Below, one piece after another: positions 41,304 to 51,205 of a stretch of DNA of 64,000 nucleotides. Both the position numbers and the translations under genes were made by a program. The DNA comes from Humibacillus xanthopallidus (GTDB lineage Bacteria; Actinomycetota; Actinomycetes; Actinomycetales; Dermatophilaceae): the NCBI RefSeq assembly GCF_006716675.1, contig NZ_VFPM01000001.1, positions 992,001-1,056,000 of the forward strand, read 5' to 3'. The notes under the pieces were generated by a model. That model did not search any database and had not been told where the DNA came from. It saw only the letters and a program-made list of their open reading frames with translations. Within the stretch, counting starts at the first letter, position 1. Every line of letters starts with the position of its first letter.

Positions 41304-41531
41304 GCCACGCGGCATACCGCTCGTCGGCGGAGGCGGACCGTTCGTCAGGCTACTGACGGGTAGCGACGAGACCTGCCTCACTCGGCTCTTGAAGGGCGAC
41401 CTACCCTGCGTTTGAGTTGGTCCTCTGGACGTCGAGGGCGCCGAGCGCATCTCGACGCCGCCCCGACCACCACGACCCCCGCGCACCACCACGACCCCAG
41501 CGCACCACCGTCGATGCGAAAGGTGAACACC

Positions 41532-43508
41532 GTGAGCGAAGAGACGCTCGACAACCTCGTCAACGAGGGCCAGTCCTTCCCCCCGCCCCCCGCCTTCGCC
41601 GCCCAGGCGAACGGCACGGCGGACCTCTACGACAAGGCCGCCGCCGACCACGAGGGCTTCTGGGCCGAGCAGGCGCGCACGTACCTCACGTGGAGCACCC
41701 CGTTCACGCAGTCGCTCGACTGGAGCAACCCGCCCTTCGCCAAGTGGTTCGCCGACGGTGAGCTCAATGCGTGCGTCAACGCCGTCGACCGGCACGTCGC
41801 GCAAGGCCGCGGCGACAAGGTCGCGATCCACTTCGTCGGTGAGCCCGAGGGCGACACCCGCGACATCACCTACTCCGACCTCCACGCCGAGGTGCAGCGC
41901 GCCGCGAACGCCCTCGCCGACCTCGGGGTCTCCAAGGGCGACACGGTCGCGATCTACCTGCCGATGATCCCCGAGGCCGCGGTCGCGATGCTCGCGTGCG
42001 CCCGGCTCGGTGCGCCCCACTCGGTCGTCTTCGGCGGCTTCTCCGCGGAGGCCCTCCACTCGCGCATCGACGACGCCAAGGCGAAGGTCGTCATCACCGC
42101 CGACGGCGGCTACCGTCGCGGTGCCCCCTCGGCCCTCAAGCCGGCCGTCGACGCGGCGCTCGACCACGGCGACACGTCCGTCGAGCACGTCCTCGTCGTC
42201 AAGCGCACCGGGCAGGACACGGCGTGGAGCGACCGCGACGTCTGGTGGCACGACGCCCTCGAGCAGGCCGCCCCGACCCACGAGGCGCAGGCCTTCGAGG
42301 CCGAGCACCCGCTCTTCATCCTCTACACCTCGGGTACGACCGGGAAGCCGAAGGGCATCTTCCACACGACGGGCGGCTACCTCACCCAGGCGGCCTACAC
42401 GAACGCCGTCGTGCACGACGTCCACCGCGACACCGACGTCTACTGGTGCACCGCCGACATCGGCTGGGTCACCGGCCACTCCTACATCGTCTACGGGCCA
42501 CTGACCAACGGGATCACGCAGGTGATGTACGAGGGCACCCCCGACACGCCGCACCAGGGCCGCTGGTGGGAGATCATCCAGGACTACAAGGTCACGATCC
42601 TCTACACCGCCCCGACGGCCGTGCGCACCTTCATGAAGTGGGGCGCCGACATCCCGGCGAAGTTCGACATGAGCTCGCTGCGGCTGCTCGGCTCGGTCGG
42701 CGAGCCGATCAACCCCGAGGCGTGGCTCTGGTACCACAAGCACATCGGCGGCGGCCGCGCCCCGATCGTCGACACGTGGTGGCAGACCGAGACGGGCGCG
42801 ATCATGATCAGCCCGCTCCCGGGCGTGACGACCCTCGAGCCCGGCTCGGCGCAGAAGCCGATCCCCGGCATCAGCGCCGAGATCCTCGACGACGAGGGCA
42901 AGCCGTTCACGACGCCCGAGCAGGTCGGCTACCTCGTGCTGACCAAGCCGTGGCCGTCGATGCTGCGCGGCATCTGGGGCGACCCGGAGCGCTACAAGGA
43001 GACCTACTGGTCGCGGTTCGGCGAGAAGTACTACTTCGCCGGCGACGGCGCGAAGTACGACGCGAACGGCAACATCTGGCTCCTCGGCCGCGTCGACGAC
43101 GTCATGAACGTCTCGGGCCACCGCCTCTCGACCGCCGAGATCGAGTCGGCGCTCGTGTCGCACCCCAAGGTCGCCGAGGCCGCGGTCGTCGGCGCCAACG
43201 ACGAGACGACGGGCCAGGCGGTCTGCGCCTTCGTCATCCTGCGCCAGGAGTTCGTCGAGGAGGCCGACGAGCCGGGTGAGGGCGGCGACCTCGTCAAGGA
43301 GCTGCGCAACCACGTGGCCAAGGAGATCGGCCCGATCGCCAAGCCGCGCTCGATCATGATCGTCAGCGAGCTGCCCAAGACCCGCTCCGGCAAGATCATG
43401 CGCCGCCTGCTCCGTGACGTGGCCGAGGGCCGCGAGGTCGGCGACGTCACCACGCTTGCCGACAGCTCGGTCATGGACCTCATCAAGACGGGCATGTCGA
43501 GCAGCTGA
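41532..43508 (+). CDS. acs: Acetyl-CoA synthetase
   Basis: A 658-residue AMP-forming acetate-CoA ligase. The length and motifs fit Acs: the phosphate loop YTSGTTGKPKG, TADIGWVTGHSYIVYGPL, the core DTWWQTETGAIMI and the C-terminal LPKTRSGKIMRRLLR, in which the lysine is the site of regulatory acetylation known in this family. It makes acetyl-CoA from acetate, ATP and CoA. GTG 41532 is chosen for its AAAGGTG ribosome-binding site; ATG 41516 gives five or six extra residues. A strong terminator follows 17 bp after the stop. Confidence 0.94.
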   Translation: MSEETLDNLVNEGQSFPPPPAFAAQANGTADLYDKAAADHEGFWAEQARTYLTWSTPFTQSLDWSNPPFAKWFADGELNACVNAVDRHVAQGRGDKVAIHFVGEPEGDTRDITYSDLHAEVQRAANALADLGVSKGDTVAIYLPMIPEAAVAMLACARLGAPHSVVFGGFSAEALHSRIDDAKAKVVITADGGYRRGAPSALKPAVDAALDHGDTSVEHVLVVKRTGQDTAWSDRDVWWHDALEQAAPTHEAQAFEAEHPLFILYTSGTTGKPKGIFHTTGGYLTQAAYTNAVVHDVHRDTDVYWCTADIGWVTGHSYIVYGPLTNGITQVMYEGTPDTPHQGRWWEIIQDYKVTILYTAPTAVRTFMKWGADIPAKFDMSSLRLLGSVGEPINPEAWLWYHKHIGGGRAPIVDTWWQTETGAIMISPLPGVTTLEPGSAQKPIPGISAEILDDEGKPFTTPEQVGYLVLTKPWPSMLRGIWGDPERYKETYWSRFGEKYYFAGDGAKYDANGNIWLLGRVDDVMNVSGHRLSTAEIESALVSHPKVAEAAVVGANDETTGQAVCAFVILRQEFVEEADEPGEGGDLVKELRNHVAKEIGPIAKPRSIMIVSELPKTRSGKIMRRLLRDVAEGREVGDVTTLADSSVMDLIKTGMSSS

Positions 43509-43525
43509 CCGCCCGAGCACGTACG

Positions 43526-43558
43526 CCGCCCGCCTCACCCCCGTGGTGAGGCGGGCGG
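43526..43558 (+). terminator. Strong intrinsic terminator of acs
   Basis: A perfect 14-bp stem, CCGCCCGCCTCACC / GGTGAGGCGGGCGG, with a 5-nt loop. No T-run, as usual in such genomes. Confidence 0.85.
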
Positions 43559-43756
43559 TGTGCGTGGTGCGAGGAGGCCGCTCGAGCGGGTCGCCACCAC
43601 GACGTATGCCGTTCGCCCACGTCGCGCGGGCGGCCGGCGCTAGCGTGTGGCCGAAGCCAAAGACGTAGACAGTGCGCCGGCCGTCGTGCCCGAGAACCAG
43701 AGCCCCAAGACCCTGGCCGACGACCCGTGCCCCAAGACCCCTCGGAGGACCCTGAC

Positions 43757-44173
43757 GTGAGCGACACCTACAGCGGCAACCGACCCCTCGGCGTCACGGT
43801 CCTGTCCGTGCTGACACTCCTCATCGGCGTCACCGACATCATCGCCGGGCTGCTCTTCGTCTTCACCCGCAACAACCGCGAGGTCCAGGCGTCGGCGCAG
43901 ACCTCCGCCGAGGTCCTCCTCATCGCCGGTGTCGTCTACCTCGTCATCGGACTCATCTACCTCGCGGTGGCTCGGGGGCTCTGGCAGGGCAGCAACGGGT
44001 CTCGCATCGTCGTCAACGTCGTCTCGGTCATCAACCTCGCCGCGGGCGTCTGGCTGCTCACGCAGTCGGCCGGTTCGACGCGGCTGCAGGCGGCCATCTC
44101 GATCCTGCTCGCCGTCATCCTGCTGCTCATCGTCAACAGCGGCCGCGCCAAGGCCTTCTTCCTCGCCCGCTGA
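43757..44173 (+). CDS. Small four-helix membrane protein
   Basis: A 138-residue protein of unrecognised family with four predicted membrane helices (about residues 12-36, 55-76, 84-104 and 108-128) joined by short loops. It has no catalytic or binding motif. GTG 43757 has GGAGGA 7 nt upstream and is preferred to GTG 43727. It is separated from acs by a terminator, so it has its own promoter, and convergent with the TrmB/LuxR regulator gene, only 6 bp from its end. Confidence 0.75.
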   Translation: MSDTYSGNRPLGVTVLSVLTLLIGVTDIIAGLLFVFTRNNREVQASAQTSAEVLLIAGVVYLVIGLIYLAVARGLWQGSNGSRIVVNVVSVINLAAGVWLLTQSAGSTRLQAAISILLAVILLLIVNSGRAKAFFLAR

Positions 44174-44179
44174 CCGGCC

Positions 44180-45232
44180 TCAGCTCGCGCTCGTCGACGC
44201 CGACATGGCGGTCGACACGGCGGCCACCGGCGGGCCCCCTGACGCGTCAGCCCGGGCCACCCAGCCGCGCTCGTGCGCGGCCCAGCCGAGCTGGATGCGG
44301 GTCGTGGAGCCGGTGGCGTCCATCAACGAGCGGACCCGCCGTTGCACCGTGCGCAGCCCGACGTCGAGCTGGCGCGCCACCCGCGCATCCGAGGCCCCGG
44401 CGAGCAACAGCGACAGCACCTGCAGGTCGAACTCGTCCGGACCCGCCGCCAGCTCGACGACCTCGTCGGCGTCCGGCGTCGCCAGCACGAGCGGCCACGC
44501 CTCACGCCAGACCGACTCGAAGAGCGCCATGAGCGAGGCGACGAGCCCGGCGGCGTGGATCACCAGGGCCGACGGCTCCGCGCCCTCCACGTCGAGGGGT
44601 ACGAGCGCGGTGCGGCCGTCGGCGACGACGAGCTTGGTCGGGACGCGCTCGACGACACGCACCTCCTCCTCACGGCGCAGCACGGCAGCGACGTTCGCCT
44701 GTGGCTCGTGCTCGAGGACGTCGCGTTCCAGGACGACGCGGTAGCGCACGCCACGAGCGGTGGCGACGTCCTCAGCCGCGTTCTCGTCAGCTCGGACCAC
44801 GGACGGCCGATCGGTGACGAAGGCGCACACCTCGGACACCGCCCCGAGCTGCAGCTGGTGGAAGCGCTGCCCCACGGCACCGGCCCCGATGACCACCTCG
44901 ACGAGGTCGTGCACGTCGACCGACGCCTCGGTCCGGTGCGCCTCGGCGAGGCGGGCTGCGGCGAGCTCGGCCTGCTCCAGCTCGTGGCGCCGGTCGTTGA
45001 CGATGGCTCGCAGCGCCACACCCGGGGGCGCCGCGACCCAGCGCCCGGCAGCGACGGCGGACTCGGCAACGAGGCCTCGGGCACGCAAGGCGAGCACCGC
45101 CTGCTCGACGTCGCCGTCCGGCATGGTGCAGCGCCGGGCGAGGTCGGCGAGCTCCGTCGCACCGAGCCCGACGAGGGTCCGGTAGACCGTCGCCTCCTCG
45201 GGCGAGAAGCCGAGGGCGCCCAGCACCTCCAT
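44180..45232 (-). CDS. TrmB-like regulator with a C-terminal LuxR helix-turn-helix
   Basis: A 350-residue transcriptional regulator. The N-terminal TrmB-type winged helix (FSPEEATVYRTLVGLGATELADLARRC; VLALRARGLV) is followed by a coiled linker and a central domain (about 100-265). The LuxR/GerE-type helix-turn-helix is at the C-terminus (LQVLSLLLAGASDARVARQLDVGLRTVQRRVRSLMDATGSTTRIQLGWAA). This two-headed form is common in actinobacteria. ATG 45232 has GGGAGGTGG upstream. It is divergent from the secreted subtilase gene, which is the natural candidate target (inference). The inducer is unknown. Confidence 0.85.
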   Translation of the reverse strand: MEVLGALGFSPEEATVYRTLVGLGATELADLARRCTMPDGDVEQAVLALRARGLVAESAVAAGRWVAAPPGVALRAIVNDRRHELEQAELAAARLAEAHRTEASVDVHDLVEVVIGAGAVGQRFHQLQLGAVSEVCAFVTDRPSVVRADENAAEDVATARGVRYRVVLERDVLEHEPQANVAAVLRREEEVRVVERVPTKLVVADGRTALVPLDVEGAEPSALVIHAAGLVASLMALFESVWREAWPLVLATPDADEVVELAAGPDEFDLQVLSLLLAGASDARVARQLDVGLRTVQRRVRSLMDATGSTTRIQLGWAAHERGWVARADASGGPPVAAVSTAMSASTSAS

Positions 45233-45577
45233 GTCGCCACCTCCCCACCGGCCGCGTGACCGCGCGGCCGCGTCTCCGCGTCTCCAGGCGGTGAGCACGG
45301 TGGCGACCCCGCGGGGACCGACACGAGGAGCAGGAGCTGTGACCACGGCCTCAGTAGAACCTGAGGGCCGCGACCGTGCTCCAGCCCGCCGGTGGCGGAC
45401 CCCCGCCATGGCGCACAACCGCCGCCGGCCATTGTTCCGCACCGCGGCGCAGATCGGCACATTGGGGCGCACACCGGGTCACCGCGACCCGACCTCCCCA
45501 TCCGCCCGATCCGTCATCACCCACCCACGGCGTGGTCCCTGCCAGCGAGGCCCACGCACCCACCCTTCGGAGGACCC
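45233..45577. promoter_or_regulatory. 345-bp divergent region between the regulator and subtilase genes
   Basis: It must contain both promoters, but no convincing -35/-10 pair was found. TGGCGG-N5-CCGCCA-like symmetry near 45392-45410 and two similar CATTG(T/G)...GCGCA boxes around 45433-45470 are the only notable motifs. GGAGG lies just before ATG 45578. Confidence 0.3.
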
Positions 45578-48500
45578 ATGCGCCCCAACTGGCGTACCAC
45601 CCTGGGAGCAGCGACCGCAGCGGTGCTCGCCGCGACCGCCGCAGCTCCCACCCATGCCCTGGGCTCGAGCACGCCCGGCCAGGCCGACCGGCCCATCGTC
45701 GGCTCGGCGGAGTGGACGGCGTCAGGAGGCGCAGCCACCGGCGTCCCCGTCGGCGCGTCGACGCCCCGCACCGTCACCCTCGTCACCGGCGACCGCGTCG
45801 TCGTCTCCGGCGCCGGCACCGACTCGCCCTCTGCCGTCGTGCTCCCGAACGCCGATGGCACGACGCCGACCGTCGAGACCCGGCTCGTCGGGCGTGACCT
45901 CTACGTCTACCCCGAAGGCGCCGCAGCCGCCCTCGCCGCCGGGCGGGCCGACGAGGAGCTCTTCAACGTCACGGGCCTCATCGCCCAGGGCTACGACGAC
46001 GCACACACGAAGAACCTGCCCCTCATCGTCACGTATGCCGCCTCCGTCGACGTCGCCCGGTCGGCCCCGCCGGCGCCTCGCGGGTCGGGCAAGGGCCGGG
46101 CGCTGCGGTCGATCGACGCGGTCGCGATGGCAGCCGACAAGGCGAAGGCGAAGGACTTCTGGGCCGACGCCACGAGCAGCAGGAGCGCCGCGGGGTCGAA
46201 GATCCGCAAGGTCTGGCTCGACCGCCGTGTCACGGCGCTGCTCGACGAGTCGACCACGCAGGTGAACGCGCCCGCGGCTTGGGCGGCCGGGCTGGTCGGC
46301 AGCGGCACGACGGTCGCCGTCCTCGACACGGGCGTCGACGGCCAGCACCCCGACCTGGAGGGGCGCGTCACCGACTCCAAGGACTTCACCGGCTCCCGCG
46401 GCGGGGCGCTGTCCGACCCCGACGGCCACGGCACGCACACCGCATCGACGGTCGGCGGTTCCGGCGCCGCGAGCGGCGGCCGTGAGAAAGGGGTCGCGTC
46501 CGGTGCTGACCTGCTCATCGGCAAGGTGCTCAACGACTCCGGCTCCGGCGCCTCGTCGTGGATCATCGCCGGGATGGAGTGGGCTGCCACGACCGAGCAC
46601 GCTGACGTCGTGTCGATGAGCCTCGGCGCCTCCGGCGCGCCCGGTGACTGCACCGACCCGATCGCGTCCGCGGCGCAGGAGCTCTCCGAGTCGACGACGA
46701 GCCTCTTCGTCATCGCGGCCGGCAACGCGGGGCCGGGCACCAACACCGTGTCATCACCCGCCTGCGCCCCGGCCGTCCTCGCGGTCGGCGCCGTCGACAG
46801 CAGCGACAAGACGGCCTGGTTCTCGAGCCGCGGCCCCGCCGCCATCACCCACACCCTCAAGCCGGAGATCGCGGCGCCGGGTGTCGCGGTCCTCGCGGCC
46901 CGCTCGGGCGGGCGCGGCGACGACGCCTACGTCGCGATGTCGGGCACGTCGATGGCGACGCCGCACGTCGCCGGCGCCGCTGCGATCGTCAAGCAGGCCC
47001 ACCCGACGTGGACAGGGGCCCAGCTCAAGGCCGCTCTCGTCTCGACCGCGAAGGCGGACGTGCCCGGCGACGTGCGTGAGACCGGTGCCGGGCGCCTCGA
47101 CGTCTTCGCGGCGACCGCTCCCGCCGTGACGAGCTCCCCCGTCCAGGCGGGCACCTTCCCGTGGCCCCACACGGCGGCCCAGAGCACCACGGTGGCCGTG
47201 CCCTACACCAATCTCGGTGCGACTCCGGTGACCCTGTCACTGTCGGTGACCTCGGTGACCGGCGACGACGGCACGGCGCTCAAGTTCTCGCCTGCGTCCC
47301 TCCAGGCGGCCACCGTGACGGTGCCCGCCCGTGGCACCGTCACGGTGCCCCTTGCCGTCGACCCGTCCGTGAGACTCGAGGCGGCGCAGTACGGCGACGT
47401 CACCGGCCGCGTCGTCGCCACGACGCCCGACGGCCACACGGTCTCCACCCCGTTCAGCCTCTACGTGGCGCCCCAGACGGTGACCCTGACGATCCGCATG
47501 ACCGACCGCCTCGGCCACCCGGCCGCCGGCAGCTCGTCGGTCGACGTCGTCAACACCGACTCGCCCCGCGGCGAGCGCCGCTACAACGCCGGCGCCGTCG
47601 AGCAGTCGTATGCCGTCCGTCCGGGCACCTACCTCCTCTCGGGTTTCGTCCAGTCTCCCGACGCCGAGCCGACCGCGCCGACGCTCGACTCGATCGCGTA
47701 CTTCGCGCGCCCGGAGCTCACGGTCACCGGTGACACCACGGTCGACTTCGACGCACGCACGGCCCACGAGATCACCGTGAAGACCGACCAGCCGAGCGTG
47801 GCCCGCTCCACGACCCTGGCCTTCACCCGGCAGTGGTCGGACCAGTGGGTCCATGCCGGGTCGATGTCCGGTGGCTCGACCGTGCGCTCGGTCTTCGCCG
47901 ACGTCCAGAGCAAGCCGCAGAACGGCACGTGGGAGCTCGGCACCTTCGAGCGCCGCCTCGCGCCGGCCGTCAGCTCGATGACGGCCGCCGGACTGACCCT
48001 GCACCCCACGGTGCCCGACCTCTCGGCAGCGGGCCTCGACGGCACGGGTAGCGCTCCCCTCGTCGACGGTGGCAGCGGCACGGCGACAGACCTCACGGCA
48101 GACAAGGTCGGCGGCAAGGTCGCCCTCGTGCGCCTCACCTCCGACTACGGCAACCTCACCGCCGGCATGGTCCGCGCCGCCCAGAGCGCCGGCGTCAAGG
48201 GGCTGCTCCTCTACCGGCCGGTCTCGGGCCGGTGGGCACCCTCGGCGGGGCTCGGCCCGGTGGGCGTGACGGCATACTCCCTGCCGGTGACCGAGGGCGA
48301 GGCCCTGCGCAGCGCCCTCGCGGCGGCCCCCTCCGGCCAGCTGACGGTCGCGTGGACCGCCACGGCGCGCAGCCCCTACGTCTACAACCTCGGTTTCACC
48401 GAGACGACGCCCCTCACCGACGACAAGACGTACGTCGTGCACGACCGCAAGCTCGGCCGTACCGACGCCACGTACACGGCCATGGGCCTCGCCGGGGCGT

Positions 48501-49402
48501 TCATCGACTACGTGCAGGCGCGCCGGCCCAGCGGGATCACGCTCGGCGTCTCGGGCTTCAACGCGGTGCCGGTCCCCGGCGCGCGTACCGAGTTCTACAC
48601 CGACGGCGGCACGGAGTGGACGTCGTTCGTCATGTCGAGCCTGCCGTGGGGTGAGTCCATGCTCGGCACCTGGCACCGCTACCCCGAAGCCAGCGTCCGG
48701 ACGGAGACGTGGCACGCCGGCGTCGTGTCCCCGACGGCGATCCAGGACAGGAACGGGGTCGAGAAGCTGACGGCCGAGCGCCAGGGCGACCTCATGGGCT
48801 TCGCGCCGCAGCTGTGGGGCGACGGCTTCGGGCACGTCGCCGCGCCGGGGGGCTTCGGCGACGCGGGCTCTCTCGAGCTGAAGAAGGACGGCCAGAGCAT
48901 CGGCACCAGCCCCTTCCCCTCCGGCGTCTTCGAGGTCCCGGCCGGTGCCGGCCGCTACGAGCTGACGCTGAGCCAGTTCAAGCTCCCCTCGGCGGCTCCC
49001 ATGTGGAAGCGCTCGATGCAGGTCACCACCACGTGGGGCTTCGACTCTGTGCTCGAGCCGGGCGTCTTCTCGCGCGGCCTGCCGCTGATCTTCCCGCGGG
49101 TCGCCCTGCCCGAGGACGGCGTCAAGACCGTGCCGGCGCAGGCCGGGCTCCTCCTGCCGGTCCGGCTCACCGGACACGCGGGCTACACGCCCGGCGCCAT
49201 CACGTCGCTGCACGCAGCGACGTCCTACGACGGCGGCACGACGTGGACCGACGCGACCGTTCGACACACGGGCGACGACTGGGACGCCGTCGTGGACCAC
49301 ACGGGAGCGTCCGGCAAGACGGTGACGCTGCGCGTCACGGTCACCGACGCCAACGGGGCGACGGTCACGCAGCTGACACAGGCGGCATACGCCGTCCGCT
49401 GA
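45578..49402 (+). CDS. Large secreted subtilisin-like serine protease (S8)
   Basis: A 1274-residue exported protease. The signal peptide (about 1-29, ending THALG) is followed by a propeptide-like region (to about 225) and the S8 domain. The triad is visible: Asp in VAVLDTGVDG (about 249), His in DGHGTHTAST (about 286) and Ser in SGTSMATPH (about 455). A long C-terminal part (about 510-1274) contains beta-sandwich regions and a PA-like segment (KVGGKVALVRL ... AGVKGLLLYR, about 843-880), as in large extracellular subtilases. No cell-wall anchor or membrane helix is seen at the end, so it is probably released. A terminator follows. Confidence 0.9.
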   Translation: MRPNWRTTLGAATAAVLAATAAAPTHALGSSTPGQADRPIVGSAEWTASGGAATGVPVGASTPRTVTLVTGDRVVVSGAGTDSPSAVVLPNADGTTPTVETRLVGRDLYVYPEGAAAALAAGRADEELFNVTGLIAQGYDDAHTKNLPLIVTYAASVDVARSAPPAPRGSGKGRALRSIDAVAMAADKAKAKDFWADATSSRSAAGSKIRKVWLDRRVTALLDESTTQVNAPAAWAAGLVGSGTTVAVLDTGVDGQHPDLEGRVTDSKDFTGSRGGALSDPDGHGTHTASTVGGSGAASGGREKGVASGADLLIGKVLNDSGSGASSWIIAGMEWAATTEHADVVSMSLGASGAPGDCTDPIASAAQELSESTTSLFVIAAGNAGPGTNTVSSPACAPAVLAVGAVDSSDKTAWFSSRGPAAITHTLKPEIAAPGVAVLAARSGGRGDDAYVAMSGTSMATPHVAGAAAIVKQAHPTWTGAQLKAALVSTAKADVPGDVRETGAGRLDVFAATAPAVTSSPVQAGTFPWPHTAAQSTTVAVPYTNLGATPVTLSLSVTSVTGDDGTALKFSPASLQAATVTVPARGTVTVPLAVDPSVRLEAAQYGDVTGRVVATTPDGHTVSTPFSLYVAPQTVTLTIRMTDRLGHPAAGSSSVDVVNTDSPRGERRYNAGAVEQSYAVRPGTYLLSGFVQSPDAEPTAPTLDSIAYFARPELTVTGDTTVDFDARTAHEITVKTDQPSVARSTTLAFTRQWSDQWVHAGSMSGGSTVRSVFADVQSKPQNGTWELGTFERRLAPAVSSMTAAGLTLHPTVPDLSAAGLDGTGSAPLVDGGSGTATDLTADKVGGKVALVRLTSDYGNLTAGMVRAAQSAGVKGLLLYRPVSGRWAPSAGLGPVGVTAYSLPVTEGEALRSALAAAPSGQLTVAWTATARSPYVYNLGFTETTPLTDDKTYVVHDRKLGRTDATYTAMGLAGAFIDYVQARRPSGITLGVSGFNAVPVPGARTEFYTDGGTEWTSFVMSSLPWGESMLGTWHRYPEASVRTETWHAGVVSPTAIQDRNGVEKLTAERQGDLMGFAPQLWGDGFGHVAAPGGFGDAGSLELKKDGQSIGTSPFPSGVFEVPAGAGRYELTLSQFKLPSAAPMWKRSMQVTTTWGFDSVLEPGVFSRGLPLIFPRVALPEDGVKTVPAQAGLLLPVRLTGHAGYTPGAITSLHAATSYDGGTTWTDATVRHTGDDWDAVVDHTGASGKTVTLRVTVTDANGATVTQLTQAAYAVR

Positions 49403-49415
49403 CGCCATCGAGAAC

Positions 49416-49456
49416 GGCGAGCCGCCCAGTCCCACAGGGGGATCGGGCGGCTCGCC
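49416..49456. terminator. Intrinsic terminator behind the subtilase
   Basis: A perfect 12-bp stem, GGCGAGCCGCCC / GGGCGGCTCGCC, with a 17-nt loop, 14 bp after the stop. It may also have served the truncated response regulator on the other strand. Confidence 0.75.
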
Positions 49457-49485
49457 CGTGCTCGAAGGCGGGCACGCTCCGTCGC

Positions 49486-49654
49486 ACTGAAGAACTCGGC
49501 GACGTGCCGGGCAAGTGCCGGGCCGAGGATCGCCTTGCCGCGGGCCACCGCCGTGATGGCACGGACGATCTCCGCCTGGTTGGAGCCCTCGAGCGGGCAG
49601 CCCTCAGGTCCCGGCCTGCATCGCAGCGAAGACCGTCGCGTCGTCCTCATTCAT
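49486..49654 (-). pseudogene. Remnant of a NarL/LuxR-type response regulator receiver domain
   Basis: On the minus strand MNEDDATVFAAMQAG (49654 downward) continues after a one-base frame change as GPEGCPLEGSNQAEIVRAITAVARGKAILGPALARHVAEFFS (first part GPEGCPLEGSNQAEIVRAI). Together they match the end of a NarL-family receiver domain, typically FEDDxSVFxAMRAGARGYLLKGADxEELVRAIRAVAxGEAxxGPxxA. The start of the receiver and the DNA-binding domain are missing. It lies at the left edge of the EPS island. Confidence 0.7.
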
Positions 49655-49696
49655 CGGCGGCGGTCGCGCACCGCCGCAATGGGTCGGTCACACCTA

Positions 49697-49712
49697 TACG
49701 TCCGTTGACGTA
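49697..49712. promoter_or_regulatory. EPS dyad 1, TACGTCCGTTGACGTA
   Basis: 16-bp dyad with 6-bp arms TACGTC / GACGTA, 80 bp before ATG 49793. It differs from dyad 2 (51206-51221) only in the two bases after TACGTC. TTGACG inside it could be a -35 hexamer. Probable shared operator or activator site of the EPS genes. Confidence 0.6.
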
Positions 49713-49792
49713 GCGCGGTCTCGTGCAATGGACGGCGGCGTGAACGCCAGCCCAAAGCCATCCTTTCCCTGATCGCACCCCAGGGAGAGCTC

Positions 49793-51061
49793 ATGAGTCC
49801 TGCACTGACCTTGCCCGACGTCTCGCGCGTGCTGCTGGGTGGGCCTGCCGTCAGGGCCCACGGACGGACAACCCTTTCTCGCCTCGGCCAGGTCTGCGCT
49901 CTCACCGGGGTCGGGACAATCGCCTACGTGCTGGTGGGCTACCCCGCGGTGATCATGGCATGGAGCCGGCTGAAGGGTGAGAAGACGAGCGCACCCCCGT
50001 TCGTCCAACCGGTGAGCATCGTGATCTCGGCTCACAACGAGGCTGAGGTGATCGGACCGAAGCTCGAGAGCCTCGCGCACGGGAACTACCCCTTGGACCA
50101 GCTCCAGGTGATCGTGTCGGACGACGGCTCGACCGATGGCACTGCCGACGTCGTGCGCTCGGTGGCACCTTGGGCGCAGATCGTCCGGGTGCGGGACCGC
50201 ACGGGCAAGATGGGAGCGATGCAGCGTGCCATGCGCCGAGTGCGCCATGACATCGTCGTCTTCACCGATGCTGAGAACATCCTCGATCCACACGCTCTGA
50301 CGGAGCTCCTGACCCCTTTCTGCGATCCGGACGTCGGGGCCGTCAACGGTGCCTTCCGCCCGGTGGGCGGCTCGGAAACGGTCGGCACAGGCGAACGGCT
50401 CTATTGGCGCTACGAGGATGCGATCAAGCGAGCAGAGGCCAACGTCGGGAGCCTGACGAGCATTCTCGGCGCCCTCTTCGCCATCCGGACCGATCTCGTC
50501 CCTCAACTGCCGGTGCAGCTGATCAACGACGACTTCTTCCTCGGTATGCACGTGGCCCGCCGGGGGTTCAAGGTCGCCTACGCATCAGGCGCAGTCACCT
50601 GGGAGAGCGGTGCCGCCTCGTTGACGGGTGACGCCGTCAGACGTGCTCGAATGACGGCCGGCCGCTGGCAGACCGTCCGCCACTGGCGTGAGATCCTCCC
50701 CATCCACTCCCCAGTGGTGATGTGGCAGGTCCTGTCCCACAAGTACCTGCGCCTTGCCCTGCCCTTGGCAATGGGTGCAGCCCTCGTCGGTTCGGCCGCC
50801 GAGGTGATGGCCCAACGGTCAGGATCACGAGGCCCAACCCGCGCCCAGCTCCTGCTCGGAGCGCAGCTGGGTGGCTACGCGATGGCTTTGGCCGCCGACC
50901 GGATTCCGTCGGAGCTCGGTCCGCTGCGGGGTGTGGCCCAAGCCCTGAGATACCTCGTGCGCAGCAATCTGGCCTCAGCGGAGGGGTTCTGGAAGTTTCT
51001 GAGAACGCCCGAGGACCTGGCTCTCTGGGATCGCGTCGACAAGATCGATCGCGCCGCTTGA
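49793..51061 (+). CDS. Family 2 glycosyltransferase, membrane-bound
   Basis: A 422-residue processive-type GT2 enzyme. One membrane helix precedes the catalytic domain (about 38-58) and two or three follow (about 305-370). The catalytic marks are VSIVISAHNEAEVI, VIVSDDGSTDGTAD, the acceptor-site VFTDAEN, INDDFFLGMHVARRG and ARMTAGRWQ in place of QxxRW. Such enzymes add sugars from nucleotide donors to a growing polysaccharide at the cytoplasmic face. The sugar is unknown. ATG 49793 has an AGGGAGAG ribosome-binding site. It is the first gene of the EPS island and has the shared dyad 80 bp upstream. Confidence 0.87.
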   Translation: MSPALTLPDVSRVLLGGPAVRAHGRTTLSRLGQVCALTGVGTIAYVLVGYPAVIMAWSRLKGEKTSAPPFVQPVSIVISAHNEAEVIGPKLESLAHGNYPLDQLQVIVSDDGSTDGTADVVRSVAPWAQIVRVRDRTGKMGAMQRAMRRVRHDIVVFTDAENILDPHALTELLTPFCDPDVGAVNGAFRPVGGSETVGTGERLYWRYEDAIKRAEANVGSLTSILGALFAIRTDLVPQLPVQLINDDFFLGMHVARRGFKVAYASGAVTWESGAASLTGDAVRRARMTAGRWQTVRHWREILPIHSPVVMWQVLSHKYLRLALPLAMGAALVGSAAEVMAQRSGSRGPTRAQLLLGAQLGGYAMALAADRIPSELGPLRGVAQALRYLVRSNLASAEGFWKFLRTPEDLALWDRVDKIDRAA

Positions 51062-51205
51062 ACCAAGGGTGCATGCCCGGGCGATCAGTCGCGATCTCCT
51101 CGTGAGCGGGCAGCGCAGCGAATCCCTCATCTTTGGGTGAGCATTTCGCCTGATCTGGTGACGCACGCCTCATCGTCGCGCGCCTTCTCCTCACTGCGGG
51201 ACCTC

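Noticed and set aside
49403..49792. Insertion sequence or integrase remnant at the EPS island edge
   Set aside because: No transposase-like frame, terminal inverted repeats or target duplication were seen, only the response-regulator fragment.
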